DNA from: Amycolatopsis thermalba
GTDB taxonomy: Bacteria > Actinomycetota > Actinomycetes > Mycobacteriales > Pseudonocardiaceae
NCBI RefSeq assembly: GCF_003385215.1
Contig: NZ_PQHW01000016.1
Location: 1 to 64,000 of the forward strand
Direction of reading: 5' to 3'
DNA: 64,000 bases
Part shown: positions 53,834 through 61,834 of the stretch, one piece after another
How positions within the stretch are numbered: the first letter of the stretch is position 1
Layout: each line of letters opens with the position of its first letter
Notes under the pieces: generated by a model
Told to the model about the DNA's origin: nothing
Databases searched by the model: none
Seen by the model: only the letters and a program-made list of their open reading frames with translations
Made by a program: the position numbers and the translations under genes

Positions 53834-54823
53834 ATGGCTTCCGACTCCTCCCGCCTCAAGCTGATCGTCACGGGCGGTGCCGGTTACGTGGGCAGTGTGT
53901 GCACGGCCCGTCTGCTGGAAGCCGGGCACGAGGTCGTCGTGGTGGACGACCTGTCCACCGGCCACGCGGACGCCGTCCCCGACGGCGCGCGCTTCGTCGA
54001 GGGCGACGCCGCCGACGCGACGGCGTCCCTGCTCGGCGAGGGCTTCGACGGCGTGCTGCACTTCGCGGCGAAGTCCCTCGTCGGCGAGTCGATGCAGGAC
54101 CCGGCCAAGTACTGGCACGGGAACGTGATCACCTCCATCCGGTTGCTCGACGCGATGCGTGCGCACGGCACGCCTCGCCTGGTGTTCTCCTCGACGGCGG
54201 CGACCTACGGCGAGCCGGAGCGCAGCCCGATCCCGGAAACCGCGCCGACGATGCCGACCAACACCTACGGCGCGTCGAAGCTGGCCATCGACCACGCGAT
54301 CACCAGCTACGCGCGGGCCCACGGGCTGGCCGCCGTGAGCCTGCGGTACTTCAACGTCGCCGGCGCCTACGGCCGCTACGGGGAGCGGCACACCACCGAG
54401 ACCCACCTGATCCCGCTGGTGCTGCAGGTCGCCACCGGGGACCGGCCGCAGGTCAGCATCTTCGGCGAGGACTACCCCACCGACGACGGGACGGCCATCC
54501 GCGACTACATCCACGTCGCCGACCTCGCCGACGCCCACCTGCTCGCGCTGACGCACGCGCGGGCCGGTGAGCACCGCATCTACAACCTGGGCAACGGCAC
54601 CGGGTTCTCCGTGCGCCAGGTCATCGAGGCCTGCCGGGCGGTCACCGGGCACCCGATCCCGGCCGAGGTGGCGCCCCGCCGGGCCGGCGACCCCGCGATC
54701 CTCGTGGCGGCCAGCGACCGGGCGCGCGAGGAGCTCGGCTGGAAGCCCGAGCGCGCCGACCTGGAAGCCATCGTCCGCGACGCGTGGCGCTTCACCCAGG
54801 AGCGGCAGGCGCTCGGGGGCTGA
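53834..54823 (+). CDS. galE: UDP-glucose 4-epimerase
   Basis: 329 aa, extended SDR. Cofactor motif [17 protein letters not shown] near the N-terminus, catalytic Ser in [12 protein letters not shown], Tyr-x3-Lys in [11 protein letters not shown], and RYFNVAGA. Interconverts UDP-glucose and UDP-galactose. The start ATG lies five bases after GAAAGG. It follows galK by 86 bp. Downstream is the long gene-free region. Confidence 0.9.
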   Translation: MASDSSRLKLIVTGGAGYVGSVCTARLLEAGHEVVVVDDLSTGHADAVPDGARFVEGDAADATASLLGEGFDGVLHFAAKSLVGESMQDPAKYWHGNVITSIRLLDAMRAHGTPRLVFSSTAATYGEPERSPIPETAPTMPTNTYGASKLAIDHAITSYARAHGLAAVSLRYFNVAGAYGRYGERHTTETHLIPLVLQVATGDRPQVSIFGEDYPTDDGTAIRDYIHVADLADAHLLALTHARAGEHRIYNLGNGTGFSVRQVIEACRAVTGHPIPAEVAPRRAGDPAILVAASDRAREELGWKPERADLEAIVRDAWRFTQERQALGG

Positions 54824-55716
54824 GGCGCCCGGTTCTGCCGGTGGTGCCGCGGCTCGCGGGGCGTGGTGAGCGGGATGCGGCTGGGGTTGTGGCGGCCGGT
54901 TGCCGGTGGTGCCGCCGGTCGGGTTTCCGGTGCGGGGCTGGCCCTTGGGTGAGCATGCCTGCCGACGTCCGGCGGGACCTGAACTGCCGGAGGCTCCCGC
55001 GCTGGTGCCGCAGCGCAGTAGCTCCCGACCGGCAGGCCCCTCCGAGGGCTGACGCCCTGGGCCGGCCCCGCGACAGCAGCCATCGGCTCCCCCGTCCAGG
55101 GCGCATGTCCCGGTGGGTCCCGCAGCTGCTGCTCGGAGGGTGAGGCTCTCGGCCGTGCCGATGCTCCTGCGGCTGGTGCCGCAGGACAGTGGCTCCCGGT
55201 AGGCAGCCGGGAGCGGCTCACACGGGGGGAGTCCGGTAACGACCACGCCGCGCGCAACCCGACAGCGGCCCACGCCGTACGCAGCCGGGGACCGGCCCAC
55301 GCCGTACGTAGCCGGAAAGCACACACCGTCGGCAACCCGACCCCTACGCAACCAGGGAGCGGCCCGCGCCGCGGGCAACCCGACAGCGGCCGACGCCGTA
55401 GGGAACCTGGGAGCTGCCCACCCCGGGCGACCCAGGAGTGGGCCACGCCGTACGCAGCCGGGGAGCGGCCTACGCCGCAGGCAACCGGTTAGCGGACCGC
55501 GCCGTAGGCAGCCGGGGAGCGGCTCACACCGCAGGGAGGCAGGCCCAGGCAGCCGCCGCTCAGAGTTGAAGGGGCTGGGCTTCCCGGTGCGGCTGCGCTG
55601 GGGACGCATCCGCTGTGACTCCCTGTCGTCAGTCGCGTGTTGCGGTGATGTCCTGGCTGCGGTCCTGGGTGCAGGCCGCCAGCTCGACATTCCCTCCGGG
55701 GCCGGCGCTGCCGGGC
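54824..55716. other. 893-bp gene-free region with minisatellite
   Basis: No frame with conserved sequence or RBS. It contains the 27-bp array at 55191-55544 and a near-perfect 27-28-bp direct repeat at 55001-55028 and 55172-55198. Frames on the minus strand are long but composed of Arg/Pro/Leu/Gly shadows without domain signal. Confidence 0.5.
55191..55544. repeat. 27-bp imperfect tandem repeat array
   Basis: About 11-12 units. Clear 27-bp units start at 55267, 55294, 55361, 55388, 55440, 55467 and 55494. Each begins GGC(C/T)CACGCCGTA and ends GCAGCCGGGGAGC or a close variant. Units at 55321 and 55415 are 40 and 25 bp, breaking the period. The period is a multiple of three, but frame is lost at the irregular units. 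Confidence 0.75.
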
Positions 55717-56799
55717 TTACGGGGGTGGCGGCATCAAGCCTCCCTCCTGGCAGTGGCTCAGCCGGCGTAGTGCGTCGGGTGGGAGTTGGCGCGTCAGGCA
55801 GATCTGGAGCAGCTCCGCGAGGCGGTGGCCGGGGTGAGCGGCGAGGGCGTTGTCGAACGCGAGGGCGGCCAGGACGCCGTCACCGCGGCGGTAGGCCGCG
55901 TAGCCGAGCAGCACGGCCGCCTCGGCGCGTTCCGGGGGCGGGGTGCGGCGCACCAGTTCCAGCCACAGGCGTTCGGCCGCGGCCGCCGGGGGTTCGCCGG
56001 GTGGTTCGGCCGTCGTGAGGCAACGGTCGCGCACCCTGAGGTCCGACAAGGCCATCGCCAGGGACACGACGTCCTCGTCGCTCAGGTCGAAATCACCCGC
56101 CACGGCCCGGGCCAGCGCGGCACGGACCACGGCGACGTGCCCGGCCGGCTCCGCCACACCGGACGACCCCATCGCGGGCGCATCCGGCCTCGCGTCGTCG
56201 GCCGCTGCTGCCAGCAACCGATCCCGGCGCTCGATCGCGGCCGGGTCGTCCGGGTCGAGCTGCCGCGCCAGCTCCTCCCGGCTGCCGTAGGTCACCTGGC
56301 CGTTCGCCGCCATGGCCGCGGCCAGCACCGTCTCCCGATCGTCCGGCAGGACGCCCGGCCGGCAGTCCTCGTGGTAGCACCGCCACGGCGCGCCGCCGCG
56401 GATCTCCGGCACCCACAGGGCGTGGTCGACCGGCCGCCCGGCGGCCTCGCACTCGGCGACGAGCCGGTGGGCCAGGCGGTGGTGCGGCAGCGTGCCCGGC
56501 GGCGCGCGGTGGCCGGGACGGCAGCCGACGATGAGGACCGTCACCCCGGCGCCGGGATGTCGGAGCACGCAGCGCACGAGCTCGCGCGTCGCGTCCGGCT
56601 CGCACGTCTCGTCCGGCAGATCCGCGCGGATCACCGGGATGATCCTGCGCTTCCTGCCCCGGCTGTGGTTGAGCAGGACGACGGACGGCCCGGGCCGGTA
56701 CGACAGCAGGTGCGGAACCGCCGCGATGAGTTCGCCGGGGTCGGAGATGCGGACGGTGATCCGGCCGTCCGTGCCGGTGCTGGTGGTCGTGGATGTCAT
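55717..56799 (-). CDS. DUF4192-like protein
   Basis: 360 aa. N-terminal domain VRISDPGELIAAVPHLLSYRPGPSVVLLNHS and the conserved LLGYAAYRRGDGVLAALAFDNALAAHPGHRLAELL TPR-like C-terminus match DUF4192, an actinobacterial family of unknown function. Start ATG 56799 gives the usual short STTTSTGTD leader. Longer frame to 58980 is a shadow of neighbouring genes. Confidence 0.75.
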   Translation of the reverse strand: MTSTTTSTGTDGRITVRISDPGELIAAVPHLLSYRPGPSVVLLNHSRGRKRRIIPVIRADLPDETCEPDATRELVRCVLRHPGAGVTVLIVGCRPGHRAPPGTLPHHRLAHRLVAECEAAGRPVDHALWVPEIRGGAPWRCYHEDCRPGVLPDDRETVLAAAMAANGQVTYGSREELARQLDPDDPAAIERRDRLLAAAADDARPDAPAMGSSGVAEPAGHVAVVRAALARAVAGDFDLSDEDVVSLAMALSDLRVRDRCLTTAEPPGEPPAAAAERLWLELVRRTPPPERAEAAVLLGYAAYRRGDGVLAALAFDNALAAHPGHRLAELLQICLTRQLPPDALRRLSHCQEGGLMPPPP

Positions 56800-57051
56800 G
56801 CACCCACTATGCGGCAGAAAACAGGCCGGGAAAGAACAGAACGAGATTCTGTGGATGGCTGAGGACGATGTGGACAACTCGCCGACCCCTGGAGCAGACG
56901 GCGGATTCTTGTCGGGGGTATGGGGTAAGGTGTGCGCCCCCGTGCCCGGTCCACAGTAGACCCGACCCGGCATGCCGATGACCGGCACGAAATCGTGTGG
57001 TTTTACCGTACGGTTACCCGAGCGGGGCACGAATCCGCTTAGCTGGACGTT

Positions 57052-57987
57052 ATGCCGGGCATGAAATGGCGTGTCGTGCTCGCCGGGGTCGGCGCGGGCG
57101 TGGCCACGGCCGTGGTCGTGACGTCGCTGACCGTCGGCAAGGCGGACACCGGCTCGGTGCCCGTCGCGGCGCCGAGCGCGCTGCCGTCGGCCGGCACCAC
57201 AACGACACCGTCCAGCGCCCCGAGCAGCACAGCCCACTCGACGCTGAGCGAGGACGAGCGCGTGCGTCTCGCCGGCGCCGCGACCCGCGCGGTGACCGGC
57301 GAGGTGCCCGGGACCACCGTCGGCCTCGCCCTCTACGACACCGCCACCGGTGAACTGCTGGCATCCGCCAACGGGGACCGGCCGTTCTACGCGGCCTCGG
57401 TGGTCAAACTGCTGATGGCGCTCGACGTGCTGCACACCGGCGGGTGGCACGCCCCGAGCGACGCGCAGCGCGAGCGCATCGTCGAAATGCTGTCGCTCAG
57501 CCACGACGGTGAGGCGGACTCGTTGTGGAACTCCGGCGGGCGCGGGTCGATCATCACGCGGATGGCTGATTTGATGAACCTGCGAGGCACCCAGCCGCCG
57601 CGGGTTTCCGACCAGTGGGAGATGACCAGGACCACCCCGAACGACCTGGTGGCCATCTACCGGTACCTGACGAGCCAGGTCCCGCCCGAGGCCCGGCAGC
57701 CGATCCTCGACGGGCTGGCCGCGATCCGGACCCCGGCCGCGGACGGGTTCCCGCAGTACTTCGGCATCCCGGAGGACCTGTCCGGGCTGCCGCGCGCGGT
57801 GAAGCAGGGCTGGATGGAGATCAGCCGGGCCGTCGTGCTGAACACGACCGGGCTGGTCGGACAGCACTACCGCTACGTCGCGGTGCTGCTGACCGAACTG
57901 CCACTCGGGACGAGCTACGCCACGGGGCGCGCCGCGCTGACGGCCGGGATCAGCGCGTTGCGGCCGACCGTGGCCGGCCTGCCCTGA
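57052..57987 (+). CDS. Class A beta-lactamase-like serine hydrolase
   Basis: 311 aa. One N-terminal TM or signal segment (VVLAGVGAGVATAVVVTSLTV), a Ser/Thr/Pro linker (residues about 40-65), then a transpeptidase fold. The S-x-x-K motif is FYAASVVKLLMALDVL at about residue 120; a KQGW near residue 262 corresponds to the KTG triad position. The SDN loop is not clear (LWNSGG at about 163). Probably membrane-tethered outside the cell. It may not be an active beta-lactamase. Confidence 0.75.
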   Translation: MPGMKWRVVLAGVGAGVATAVVVTSLTVGKADTGSVPVAAPSALPSAGTTTTPSSAPSSTAHSTLSEDERVRLAGAATRAVTGEVPGTTVGLALYDTATGELLASANGDRPFYAASVVKLLMALDVLHTGGWHAPSDAQRERIVEMLSLSHDGEADSLWNSGGRGSIITRMADLMNLRGTQPPRVSDQWEMTRTTPNDLVAIYRYLTSQVPPEARQPILDGLAAIRTPAADGFPQYFGIPEDLSGLPRAVKQGWMEISRAVVLNTTGLVGQHYRYVAVLLTELPLGTSYATGRAALTAGISALRPTVAGLP

Positions 57988-58041
57988 CCCCTTCCGGGCG
58001 TCGCGGTTGCGAGCGGGGAGCATGGCTAGACTTCCGGGCCG

Positions 58042-59091
58042 ATGGCCGGGAAACTGCACAACCGCGTCGCTTCGGTGGCCGGCGCCGCGCTCGCGCAGCG
58101 CAAGTACGTCGCTCCTGTCGACCTGTTCACCGCGCTCGGCTGGGTGCATCCGTCCCGCGTCGAAGAGTGGCGTCGTGGGCGGTTCAGTCCGCTCGCGAAG
58201 GAACTGCCCGTCGACAACGCGCGCATCGCCGAAGCCTTGCGGTGCCTCGATGTCTGGGCGCGGGAGAACGGGCTGACGCGGTCCGACAGCGCTTACGTCG
58301 CCGGCACCCGCGATCGCCGCGATCTGCGGTTCACCGACGACGACGGGCTCGACCGCCTGTGCCGCACGCACTGGCTCGCGCCGGGTCTGACGGAGAAGCA
58401 ACGGGAACGCCTCACCGAGCGGCAGAACAAGGCGCCGGACCTGGCCGTGACCGTCGCCGGTACCTCGTGGACCTGCGCGGGGTGCGCCGGCCGGGGCGAG
58501 GCCGGTGAGCTGCACCTGCCCGAGGGCGAGGGCCACCTGTGCCTGGCGTGCGCCGACTTCGACCACCTGGTCTTCCTGCCCGCCGGCAACGCCGCGCTGT
58601 CCCGCCGCGCCAAGCAGGAAAGCACCCTCGCCGTGCTGGTCCTGCGGTTCAACCGGCGCCGCAAACGCCACGAGCGCCAGGGGATCCTCGTCGAAGAGGC
58701 CGCGCTGGAGCGGGCCGAACAGCAGTGCCTCGCCGACGAGGACGTCCGTGCCCGGCGGCGGGAACGGGACGCGCACCGCCGCGCCGCGCAGGACGTCGAG
58801 TTCCAGGCCGGCTTCGCCGACGCCATCCGGCGGCTGTACCCCGGCTGCCCGCCGGACCGGGCCCGGGCGATCGCCGAGCACGCCGGGACGCGGGGCAGCG
58901 GGCGCGTGGGGCGGTCGGCGGCGGGGCGGGCGCTGGACGAGGAAGCGGTGCGGCTCGCGGTGATCGCCTCGGTGCGGCACCTGGACACCGGCTACGACCG
59001 GATGCTCATGGACGGTGTGCCGCGCGCCGACGCCCGTGAGCGCATCCGGCCGGATCTCGACCGCGTGCTGGAGCGCTGGGCGCGGGCTTGA
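58042..59091 (+). CDS. DUF2293-domain protein with zinc-finger-like Cys pairs
   Basis: 349 aa. Residues about 1-85 helical, a Cys-containing region at 140-170 (TSWTCAGCAGRGEAGEL and GHLCLACADF, two C-x2-C pairs) that could bind zinc, a highly charged Arg-rich coiled region 185-265, and the C-terminal DUF2293 domain (FAGFADAIRRLYPGCPPDRARAIAEHA). A predicted -10 box TAGACT (58027-58032) lies nine bases before the ATG. Function unknown. Confidence 0.72.
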   Translation: MAGKLHNRVASVAGAALAQRKYVAPVDLFTALGWVHPSRVEEWRRGRFSPLAKELPVDNARIAEALRCLDVWARENGLTRSDSAYVAGTRDRRDLRFTDDDGLDRLCRTHWLAPGLTEKQRERLTERQNKAPDLAVTVAGTSWTCAGCAGRGEAGELHLPEGEGHLCLACADFDHLVFLPAGNAALSRRAKQESTLAVLVLRFNRRRKRHERQGILVEEAALERAEQQCLADEDVRARRRERDAHRRAAQDVEFQAGFADAIRRLYPGCPPDRARAIAEHAGTRGSGRVGRSAAGRALDEEAVRLAVIASVRHLDTGYDRMLMDGVPRADARERIRPDLDRVLERWARA

Positions 59092-59276
59092 GCGCGGGGC
59101 GTCGGCCGCACGGCTGCGGAGGCGCGCTGGGTGCTCGACGCCGGTGGGTCTCGATCACGGGTGGCGCAACGTGCGTTGGGGCGGCACGGACACGTGCGGC
59201 GCGAGGGGGAGCGCACCGCGTGTGGAGGCGCCGGGAGTTGCGTCCCGCGCACCGGCCGTGGCGGGTGCGAGCGACC

Positions 59277-59705
59277 TCAGCCCTGCGCGATGTACGCCGC
59301 CAGCTGCTGCTGCGTCGCCTCCAGCTCTTCCATCCGGGTCTTCACCACGTCGCCGATGCTGACGATCCCGGCCAGCCGTCCGTCCTCGAGGACGGGGACG
59401 TGCCGCACCCGGCGCTGCGTCATCAGCACGCTCAGGTCGTCCACCGAATCGCGCGGGGTGCACGTCGCCACGACCCTCGTCATGATCTCCGACACCGGCC
59501 GCTCCAGCAGGGCCGGCCCGTGTTCGTGCAGCTGGCGCACCACGTCCCGCTCCGAGACGATGCCCTCGATGCCGCCCTCCCCGGCCACGACCATCGCACC
59601 CACGTTGTGCTCGGCCAGCCCGGCGAGCAGATCGGTGATGGACGCCTCGGGCCGCACCGTGGCCACCCAGTTCCCCTTGCTCCGCAGTACGTCGGCGATC
59701 CGCAT
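59277..59705 (-). CDS. CBS-domain protein
   Basis: 142 aa with two tandem CBS domains, MRIADVLRSKGNWVATVRPEAS and IMTRVVATCTPRDSVDDL, each with an alpha-beta-beta-alpha pattern. Binds adenosine ligands as a sensor. No attached catalytic domain. It is 35 bp from the MocR gene on the same strand. Confidence 0.85.
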   Translation of the reverse strand: MRIADVLRSKGNWVATVRPEASITDLLAGLAEHNVGAMVVAGEGGIEGIVSERDVVRQLHEHGPALLERPVSEIMTRVVATCTPRDSVDDLSVLMTQRRVRHVPVLEDGRLAGIVSIGDVVKTRMEELEATQQQLAAYIAQG

Positions 59706-59740
59706 CGGCAGCCTCCCAGCTGGACGTGACCCGGCTCACA

Positions 59741-61165
59741 TCAGGTTAGAGCCCGGTCGCTGTCCGCGAAAGCCCGCAGCTCACGCAGTCCCGCTTCGAT
59801 GTGGTCACGCGGGATCGCGCCGAACCCGAAGACGAGTCCGTCCAGGGCATCCCGCACCGCCGTGAAGTCACCCAGCGTGTAGATCCGCACCCCGGCCCGC
59901 CGCGCGGCTCGCACCATCGGACGTACCGGCGTCGCGCTGAAAGCACTCAGATGGAGTCCGGCCGACGACGGGATCAGCCGCAGCTCCGGGAACTCCCGCG
60001 CGACGACCCGGGACACCAGCTCGCGCCGGGCGGCGTACTCGCGGCGGGTGCGCCGGACGTGCCGCGCGAACTCGCCGCTGTCCATGAACTCCGCCAGCGC
60101 CGCCTGCGTGACGCTCGCCGAATGCCAGTCGGTCAGGTACTTCGCCTTCGCCAGGGCCGGCCGCAGCCCCGGTGGCGCGACCAGGAACCCGAGCCGCAAC
60201 CCGGGCAGCAGCACCTTGGAAAACGATCCGATGTAGAGCACGCGCCCACTGGAATCGATGCTGCGCAACGGTTCCAGCGGACGGCCGGTGTAGCGGAACT
60301 CGGTGTCGTAGTCGTCCTCCAGGATCGCCGCGTCGTGACGACGCGCCCAGTCGATCAGGGCCACGCGCCGCGCCATCGACATCGGCACCCCGAGCGGGAA
60401 CTGGTGCGACGGCGTCACGTACACCAGACGGCAGTCGTCCGGGATGGCGTCGACCACGATGCCCTCGTCGTCCACCGGCACCCCGACCGGGCGCGCCCCC
60501 AGCGTGGCGAACAGCTGACGCGGCGGCGGGTAGCCCGGGTCCTCGACCGCGACCCGGGCGCCCGGCTCGATCAGCACCCGGGCGGCGAGGTCCACCGCCT
60601 GCTGCGATCCGTTGGTGACCAGCACGTCGTCCGCGGTGGCCCGGACCGCCCGGGACACCCCGATGTGCCGCGCGATCGCCTCCCGCAGGCCGGGGTGCCC
60701 CTGCGGATCACCGTACGTGAGCAGGTCGTGCCGGGACCGGCGCAGCTGCTGGCTCACCAGGCGGCGCCAGGTGTCGAACGGGAACAGCGACACGTCCGGC
60801 GCGCCCGAGCGGAAGTCGAACCGCGGCCGCTCGCGGAACCGGTCCGGCGGGCGGGGCACGTCGTCCCACACCGCGGTCGCGGTCAGCGACTCCGGGCCGC
60901 CCCGCGGCGGGTGGCCGTCCCGCCGGGCGCCCGCGCCGACGAACGTGCCCGCGCCGACCCGCGATTCCACGAAACCCTCGGCGACCAGGCGGTCGTAGGC
61001 CGCGCTGACCGTGTTGCGCGACACCGCCAGCCGCTGCGCCAGCTCGCGTGTGGGCGGCAGCGCGTCCCCGTCGCGCAGGCGCCCGTCGAGGATCGCCTCG
61101 CGGATCTGCCGGTAGATGGCATCCCGCCGGCCGCGGCCGGCCCCCAGCTCGATCTGGATGTCCAT
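59741..61165 (-). CDS. MocR/PdxR-family regulator
   Basis: 474 aa. Residues 1-75 are a GntR winged helix (AIYRQIREAILDGRLRDGDALPPTRELAQRLAVSRNTVSAAYDRL). The rest is a fold-type I aminotransferase (residues about 110-474) with the PLP Lys in VLYIGSFSKVLLPGLRLGFL and DDYDTEFRY. Such proteins sense PLP or an amine and regulate a nearby gene. It is divergent from 61245, with direct repeats between them. Confidence 0.88.
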   Translation of the reverse strand: MDIQIELGAGRGRRDAIYRQIREAILDGRLRDGDALPPTRELAQRLAVSRNTVSAAYDRLVAEGFVESRVGAGTFVGAGARRDGHPPRGGPESLTATAVWDDVPRPPDRFRERPRFDFRSGAPDVSLFPFDTWRRLVSQQLRRSRHDLLTYGDPQGHPGLREAIARHIGVSRAVRATADDVLVTNGSQQAVDLAARVLIEPGARVAVEDPGYPPPRQLFATLGARPVGVPVDDEGIVVDAIPDDCRLVYVTPSHQFPLGVPMSMARRVALIDWARRHDAAILEDDYDTEFRYTGRPLEPLRSIDSSGRVLYIGSFSKVLLPGLRLGFLVAPPGLRPALAKAKYLTDWHSASVTQAALAEFMDSGEFARHVRRTRREYAARRELVSRVVAREFPELRLIPSSAGLHLSAFSATPVRPMVRAARRAGVRIYTLGDFTAVRDALDGLVFGFGAIPRDHIEAGLRELRAFADSDRALT

Positions 61166-61178
61166 CTCCCGAGCCTAA

Positions 61179-61238
61179 TTGGCCCACCTCACTACGCCCA
61201 GTTTTGGCCCTCCAGCAGGGCCGCTTGCGGCATACGGT
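61179..61238. promoter_or_regulatory. MocR operator and leaderless promoter
   Basis: Direct repeats TTGGCCC at 61179-61185 and 61204-61210, 25 bp apart. MocR regulators often bind tandem repeats. TACGGT (61233-61238) is a -10 for the rightward gene, six bases before its ATG, suggesting a leaderless transcript. Confidence 0.45.
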
Positions 61239-61244
61239 GACCAC

Positions 61245-61805
61245 ATGGACATCCGAGACCTCGACCGGCGGGTCCTCACCACCGTCGACAAGATCGTTTC
61301 CGGCGTCACCGACCTCGGACTGCGCACGCCGTGCACGGGGTGGACGCTCGGCGACCTGCTCATCCACCAGGTCAGTGAGAACCACGCCTTCGCCGTGGCC
61401 CTGCGTGACGGCGCGGCGCCGGATTGGTCGAGCGGCACCCTCGGCGACGACCCGTACCGCGCCTACGCCGACTCCGTCGACGCCTTCCTCGCCGCCTCCG
61501 CCGACGACACCGTGCTGGACCGTCCGGTGACCATCCGCGAATTCGGCACCTTCCCCGGTCCGGTCGCGCTCACCATGCACCTGGTCGACTCGGTCGCCCA
61601 CGGCTGGGACCTCGCCCGCACCCTCGACCCGCCCTACGACCCGGACCCCGAAGCCGTGCACGTCGCGCTGCTGTTCGGCGAGCGGATGCGCGCCCGGCCC
61701 CGTCCCGGCGACGACGCCTTCGCCCCCGCCGTCGAGATCGCCGCGGGCGCCGCGGAGCTGGACCGGTTCCTCGCGCTGACCGGCCGGGACCCCGCCTGGC
61801 GTTGA
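61245..61805 (+). CDS. DinB-like metal-binding protein (TIGR03086 type)
   Basis: 186 aa. TPCTGWTLGDLLIHQVSENHAFAVALRDG holds the first His of the metal site; LTMHLVDSVAHGWDLARTL has the last two. Four-helix bundle as in mycothiol-dependent enzymes. Target gene of the adjacent MocR probably. Start ATG 61245 just at the predicted transcript start. Ends 29 bp before the peptidase. Confidence 0.78.
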   Translation: MDIRDLDRRVLTTVDKIVSGVTDLGLRTPCTGWTLGDLLIHQVSENHAFAVALRDGAAPDWSSGTLGDDPYRAYADSVDAFLAASADDTVLDRPVTIREFGTFPGPVALTMHLVDSVAHGWDLARTLDPPYDPDPEAVHVALLFGERMRARPRPGDDAFAPAVEIAAGAAELDRFLALTGRDPAWR

Positions 61806-61834
61806 AAACCATCCCCACCTGGCAGGATGGGGAC

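Noticed and set aside
55191-55544. CRISPR array
   Set aside because: Repeats are contiguous and imperfect, with no unique spacers and no cas genes nearby.
56800-58980. Upstream extension of the DUF4192 frame
   Set aside because: It runs antisense through the serine hydrolase and DUF2293 genes, which have good motifs; the ATG at 56799 fits the family.
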